Made by a program: the position numbers and the translations under genes. Of a stretch of DNA of 64,000 nt, positions 63,301 to 64,000 are shown in pieces. The stretch comes from Siniperca chuatsi (taxonomy: Eukaryota; Chordata; Actinopteri; Centrarchiformes; Sinipercidae). The notes below the pieces were generated by a model. The model searched no databases. It was not told where the DNA came from and saw nothing but the letters and a program-made list of their open reading frames with translations. The stretch is taken from positions 19,334,667 to 19,398,666 of the forward strand of contig NC_058043.1 in assembly GCF_020085105.1 (NCBI RefSeq). Reading direction: 5' to 3'. Position 1 is the first letter of the stretch. Each line of letters starts with the position of its first letter.

Positions 63301-63925
63301 TACTGTATACAATATGTGGAGTTTAGGTCTTAGCTGATGCTTCAGAGATCTGAATGATGATGCATCTCCTGTGTGGATTGTAGATTTTTGTGTAGATGTT
63401 TCATTCGTAATTCAATCAAAAGCTGAAGTTAACCTGTGTTTCTCCTAAATCACAACAATTCAAAAGACTTTACATCATGAAGCAGTCATTGAAAGGCATA
63501 AATGAAAACAAAACCTGTTAGACCTTAGATCCTCAGTGAAAACAAGAAAAACCTCCCTCATAAACCCAGCAACTCTGAACAGCGAAAGGAGATATGTGCT
63601 GTTCAGCATATCCAGCCATTTGGTCGGATAATTCTCATTTTGGAAAAAAAAAGGTTTGTTTTTAATGAATGACTGTGACTTTTGCAGAGTGAGGCTGGTG
63701 GAGAGAGGAGCACCTCAGAGTCTTCCTCTAATGGAGTCTGGCAAGGTGAGATGCTACATGTGTACACCCATGGTATAGATTCAGTTAATGAATTATTAAG
63801 TTAAAGTGGTGCATGCTGACAGCGTACGACTCATTTTGTTTCATCTACAGATACTGCCAGGTGTTCGGGTGATAATTGTAAATCCAGAGACCAGAGGTCC
63901 GCTTGGTGATTCTCATCTAGGCGAG
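25726..63925 (+). CDS. dip2b: Disco-interacting protein 2 homolog B (DIP2B), 35 exons, 3'-truncated by window
   Basis: Exons: 25726-25810, 40055-40126, 41689-41841, 46387-46512, 46608-46967, 47754-47900, 48557-48676, 49982-50179, 50450-50541, 51375-51485, 51637-51760, 52176-52285, 52496-52598, 52708-52772, 53474-53567, 53655-53774, 53871-53985, 54312-54451, 54886-55022, 55147-55227, 55370-55497, 55758-55872, 56038-56239, 57139-57251, 58064-58144, 58287-58410, 58547-58668, 59410-59521, 60586-60695, 62368-62498, 62615-62783, 62870-63040, 63140-63201, 63688-63745, 63851-63925. These give 1442 residues in one phase; roughly 180 C-terminal residues lie beyond the window. DIP2 proteins join an N-terminal DMAP1-binding domain to two adenylate-forming (FAAL-like) domains and are linked to lipid metabolism and neuronal morphology. 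DIP2B rather than A or C: KMALPMPTKRRST and QPGVGPASVMVGNLVAGK. Confidence 0.95.
26277..26324. repeat. (TG)n microsatellite
   Basis: About 48 bp of TG repeat, followed by a short gcgcg break. Confidence 0.96.
27485..28279 (-). mobile_element. 5'-truncated RTE-type LINE insertion with 21-bp target duplication
   Basis: On the minus strand a single frame runs from 28277 to 27516. It starts at the reverse-transcriptase catalytic motif (FADDIVIC) and continues through NRGMKLSRSKTEYMCVNE, FKYLGSKVQSNGDCGKEV and RWFGHVQRRDCEYIGRRML to the end. The 5' end is cut exactly at the catalytic motif, and the 3' end has a GAA-type tail (seen as ttc repeats). Identical 21-bp sequences flank it at 27464-27484 and 28280-28300. 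The remaining frame is still open, so the insertion is fairly young. Assignment to the RTE clade is from remembered fish elements. Confidence 0.88.
29252..29313. repeat. (TG)n microsatellite
   Basis: About 62 bp of TG repeat followed by looser gtgtgcaagtgtg sequence and a short ga-rich run. Confidence 0.96.
29828..29865. repeat. Poly(A) tract, 38 bp
   Basis: An uninterrupted A run of this length usually marks the 3' end of a retroinsertion. I could not identify an element in the preceding sequence, nor a matching duplication. Confidence 0.93.
30300..30645 (+). repeat. Unclassified interspersed repeat, family A copy 1
   Basis: Shares gcatgctaacat, tgacaatgctaacat and actaaacacaaagtacagct (30460-30479), plus gctgatgggaatg, with the copy at 43590-43985. 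An inverted copy lies near 50770-51000. It ends near the catggcaatccatcca block common in fish genomes. No coding capacity. Confidence 0.8.
31603..31857. mobile_element. hAT-like MITE, about 255 bp
   Basis: Starts tagagatgaaacgattagtc and ends ttgttagttgcagcccta. These give imperfect inverted ends with internal ttaatcgat/atcga blocks, as in many fish hAT MITEs. The flanking 8-mers (gtgggatg and gggggaaa) match only partly, so the target duplication is not secure. Confidence 0.7.
32109..32180. repeat. (TG)n microsatellite, 72 bp
   Basis: A long, uninterrupted TG repeat. Confidence 0.97.
33077..33120. repeat. Perfect 14-bp hairpin
   Basis: gcaccacatgggcc (33077-33090) and its exact reverse complement (33107-33120) are separated by 16 nt. 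Pairing does not extend outward, so it is shorter than a typical microRNA precursor. Confidence 0.75.
33560..34085 (+). mobile_element. Non-LTR retroelement 3' end with ttgac-type tail
   Basis: A non-coding stretch ends with ggctgtacaaataaacttgac and a short acatgacttgacttg tandem tail. That is the usual 3' form of several fish LINE/SINE families. The upstream boundary is uncertain and no coding remnant is clear. Confidence 0.5.
35949..35993. repeat. (GT)n microsatellite
   Basis: About 45 bp of GT repeat. Shorter GT runs also occur at about 34552-34571 and 34736-34768. Confidence 0.95.
36480..37330. promoter_or_regulatory. Candidate intronic enhancer region in dip2b intron 1
   Basis: This block looks non-repetitive and has more even base composition than its surroundings. 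It holds several recognisable factor-site types: homeodomain-like taattact and aataatcc, and a MEF2-consensus ctaaaaataa (37291-37300). The MEF2 site lies between two E-boxes, cacatg (37283-37288) and catgtg (37303-37308). Function is inferred from motif content only; conservation could not be tested. Confidence 0.3.
40245..40560. mobile_element. Foldback MITE-like element with a near-perfect 37-bp hairpin
   Basis: The core arms (40380-40416 and 40423-40459) pair over 37 bp with one mismatch and a 6-nt loop. Weaker inverted similarity extends outward (ttactgtttc, then tctggt..ggtc blocks) to about 40300 and 40505. No coding capacity. It lies about 120 bp after dip2b exon 2. Confidence 0.7.
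41689..48676 (+). CDS. dip2b: dip2b exons 3-7: Ser/Pro-rich linker with a P/Q/Y-rich insertion
   Basis: Exon 3 is Ser/Pro/Arg-rich (PAPSSSSSHAPPPSSSSRY). Exon 4 has the conserved HTEAVQAALAKHKEEKM. Exon 5 carries the conserved GSSTSSSASSTLSHGE, then about 48 residues of Pro/Gln/Tyr repeats (about residues 204-252; nucleotides 46781-46930). I do not recall an equivalent in mammalian DIP2B. Exon 6 resumes similarity (PPPDVT, SRSSMMETADG). Exon 7 is highly conserved (VSTKIQQLLNTLKRPKRPP). Confidence 0.92.
41982..42050. repeat. (GT)n(GA)n compound microsatellite
   Basis: About 50 bp of GT followed by about 18 bp of GA. Confidence 0.95.
43200..43270 (-). mobile_element. tRNA-derived SINE head fragment
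   Basis: On the minus strand the sequence reads like a tRNA 5' part, with an A-box-like tggcttagaggtagagcg and a B-box-like ggttcgatcac about 30 bases later. The spacing and boxes match a polymerase III promoter. It is too short and mismatched to be a functional tRNA, so a fish SINE remnant fits best. Confidence 0.65.
43590..43985 (+). repeat. Unclassified interspersed repeat, family A copy 2
   Basis: Carries actaaacacaaagtacagct at 43770-43789 and the surrounding gcatgctaa and gctgatgggaatg blocks seen in copy 1. Near its 3' end is a perfect 19-bp hairpin (43901-43919 with 43924-43942, 4-nt loop) that copy 1 lacks. Confidence 0.8.
44971..45620 (-). mobile_element. Rearranged Tc1/mariner-like copy
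   Basis: The left terminus begins cagtggtgtgcaaaagtg right after a TA. A transposase piece reads on the minus strand at about 45300-45430 (LWTDETKVEHF, the first catalytic Asp). A separate piece at about 45575-45620 (EWLKKNKMKTLEWP) reads on the plus strand, that is, inverted relative to the first. A large internal part is missing near 45208. The copy is non-functional. Confidence 0.75.
46781..46930 (+). repeat. dip2b: Coding CAG/CCG-type repeat in dip2b exon 5
   Basis: A tandem cagccg run (about 46808-46843) codes alternating Pro-Gln. It is followed by degenerate Tyr-Gln-Pro units. The reading frame is kept through the run. Confidence 0.9.
48770..49010 (-). mobile_element. Interspersed retroelement-type repeat
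   Basis: The left edge, ttcaattttatttatatagc, is the reverse complement of a typical fish LINE/SINE tail (tataaataaaattgaa). The body contains gagcaagcatttggcgacag and ggaaaaacttcctttaa blocks that I recall as very common in percomorph genomes. No coding capacity; family not assigned. Confidence 0.65.
49050..49545. repeat. AT-rich interspersed repeat with ttaataa units
   Basis: Many spaced ttaataa/attaataa units end at ttagaaagtggtaccc. The same theme recurs in both halves. It looks like a known fish DNA-element relic, but I cannot name the family. Confidence 0.55.
49885..49979. repeat. dip2b: (TC)n microsatellite forming the exon 8 polypyrimidine tract
   Basis: About 95 bp of TC with one small interruption near 49900 runs directly into the acceptor ag (49980-49981) of dip2b exon 8. 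The repeat therefore is the polypyrimidine tract. Confidence 0.97.
49982..56239 (+). CDS. dip2b: dip2b exons 8-23: first adenylate-forming domain
   Basis: The domain opens with PEGRQIIPVKGEPLG and NWPPALQAALARWG. Family landmarks follow in order: LNKLGTKNEQ, FYGCLLAEVIPVPIEVPL, the P-loop-position sequence KASKDGTVVGVAVS, VLDFKKDMGLWHG, MVSGRRHNADDL-type core (exon 21), VIVAEQRPDANEEDSFQWM and VPANTLPKTPLGGIH. The canonical Ser/Thr/Gly-rich P-loop is degenerate here, as in other DIP2 proteins, so catalytic competence of this half is uncertain. Two acceptors (exons 8 and 11) lie directly after long dinucleotide repeats. Confidence 0.94.
50770..51000 (-). repeat. Unclassified interspersed repeat, family A copy 3 (inverted)
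   Basis: The reverse complement carries the ggcaatcca, gctgatgggagtg and gctaattagcac-type blocks in the family A order. It is truncated and followed directly by an L2 3' end. Confidence 0.65.
50993..51352 (+). mobile_element. L2-type LINE 3' end
   Basis: Reads NDLPEEIR-like then SFTSLLKTHLYRLDF in the plus direction, typical of the extreme C-terminus of L2 ORF2. A T-rich 3' UTR and the tail aaagcactttgtaaac...atataaataaagttatt follow. It ends 22 bp before dip2b exon 10. Confidence 0.75.
51564..51625. repeat. (GT)n microsatellite next to the dip2b exon 11 acceptor
   Basis: About 62 bp of GT ends only about 11 bp before exon 11 (ggtgttttttag|GAT). It leaves a very short conventional pyrimidine tract. 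Confidence 0.95.
54572..54735 (+). mobile_element. Tc1/mariner transposase C-terminal remnant
   Basis: A short frame reads MLQSADLNPISHLWKILDQR. It aligns by eye with the SPDLNPIEHLW block of Tc1-like transposases. The catalytic Glu position is Ser here (NPISHLW). Only this fragment is recognisable, in dip2b intron 18. Confidence 0.75.
56240..57138 (+). other. dip2b: dip2b intron 23
   Basis: About 900 bp, AT-rich, with no recognised repeat or RNA gene. Confidence 0.6.
57139..63925 (+). CDS. dip2b: dip2b exons 24-35: second adenylate-forming domain (incomplete)
   Basis: Begins VGPASVMVGNLVAGKRIAQA and continues HWRAQTDPDHVLFVLLNAKG and FYGCLYAGCVPVNVRPPHPQ. Exon 29 carries the P-loop-like FSVSTTGMLTGVK. 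Next come LDPYCGLGF, RDTFCSYSVMELCTKGLG and FSKLFKDVGLSSRAVST. Exon 35 ends NPETRGPLGDSHLGE at 63925. The C-terminal subdomain, expected to begin IW, lies past the window. A candidate 24-nt cassette exon lies between exons 24 and 25. Confidence 0.94.
57551..57574 (+). CDS. dip2b: Candidate 24-nt cassette microexon in dip2b
   Basis: A long pyrimidine-rich tract (57507-57540) leads to gatgtag, then 24 nt, then a strong donor gtaaga. Exon 24 ends and exon 25 starts in phase 0, so inclusion would add eight residues (LCMWPTVM) without a stop. Human DIP2B as remembered goes directly from LVRK to HQF, so this would be an optional or lineage-specific exon. Chance occurrence is quite possible. Confidence 0.3.
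58669..59409 (+). other. dip2b: dip2b intron 27
   Basis: About 740 bp of AT-rich intron with no recognised element. Confidence 0.6.
59550..59720. mobile_element. Short MITE with 38-bp inverted arms
   Basis: Arms at 59557-59594 and 59677-59714 share gacattttgac and aaaagcacaggtgt in inverted order with a few mismatches. About 80 bp lies between them. No coding capacity; it begins about 30 bp after dip2b exon 28. Confidence 0.75.
60296..60334. repeat. (AT)n microsatellite
   Basis: About 39 bp of AT repeat followed by a short gtgtgtg. Confidence 0.95.
60696..62367 (+). other. dip2b: dip2b intron 29
   Basis: About 1.7 kb. It includes the second family B repeat (61020-61200); otherwise nothing recognised. 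Confidence 0.65.
61020..61200. repeat. Unclassified interspersed repeat, family B copy 2
   Basis: Contains ggccagaaacacaactcca at 61099-61117 and the following aatgaatgataatgttg, matching the intergenic copy at 24822. Confidence 0.7.
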
Positions 63926-64000
63926 GTGAGAGGAAGCCGTGCTCTCCTTTTGTGGTGACAACATGACGATATTTTGGCAAAATCGTGGGTAAAGCCTTCT

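Noticed and set aside
1..64000. CRISPR array, phage or bacterial operon
   Set aside because: All repeats are microsatellites or eukaryotic mobile elements; the genes are spliced vertebrate orthologues.

Overview
The window is vertebrate nuclear DNA, almost certainly from a ray-finned (probably percomorph-like) teleost. Three conserved multi-exon genes with GT-AG introns all lie on the + strand. Their introns carry typical fish repeats: Tc1/mariner, hAT-type, L2 and RTE LINE fragments, a tRNA-derived SINE, foldback MITEs, and long TG, AG, CT and AT microsatellites. No CRISPR array, operon or intact viral element was seen.

Layout: (1) 1-16.1 kb is larp4 (La-related protein 4): a foldback-type repeat in the 5' flank, 15 exons coding 749 residues, and a 2.4-kb 3' UTR. 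Its introns hold a decayed L2 LINE and a nearly complete Tc1 element. (2) 16.5-24.3 kb is atf7 (ATF2-family bZIP factor): 11 coding exons, 488 residues, with a 950-bp non-autonomous hAT-like element immediately before the bZIP exon. (3) 25.1-64 kb is dip2b (disco-interacting protein 2 homolog B): 35 exons giving 1442 residues. The gene runs off the right edge, and the last roughly 180 residues of the family are missing. Intron 1 is 14.2 kb and intron 3 is 4.5 kb; both hold repeats and some non-repetitive sequence that may be regulatory.

The exon models were built by hand from splice sites, reading phase and remembered human orthologues. All three reading frames close without a break: larp4 and atf7 reach their stop codons, and dip2b stays in phase through exon 35. 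The genes are not a pathway. LARP4 acts on mRNA poly(A) tails in the cytoplasm, ATF7 is a stress-responsive nuclear factor, and DIP2B is an adenylate-forming-domain protein. LARP4 next to DIP2B matches human 12q13 as I remember it, whereas ATF7 lies elsewhere on 12q13 in human.

The items most worth checking are a candidate 24-nt in-frame microexon in dip2b, a fish-specific Pro/Gln/Tyr-rich insertion in DIP2B, and a Tc1 transposase kept open by two compensating indels. Next come a dip2b splice acceptor made from a ~95-bp CT microsatellite and several foldback elements. I found no convincing previously undescribed molecular system; most of the window is ordinary vertebrate gene and repeat sequence.
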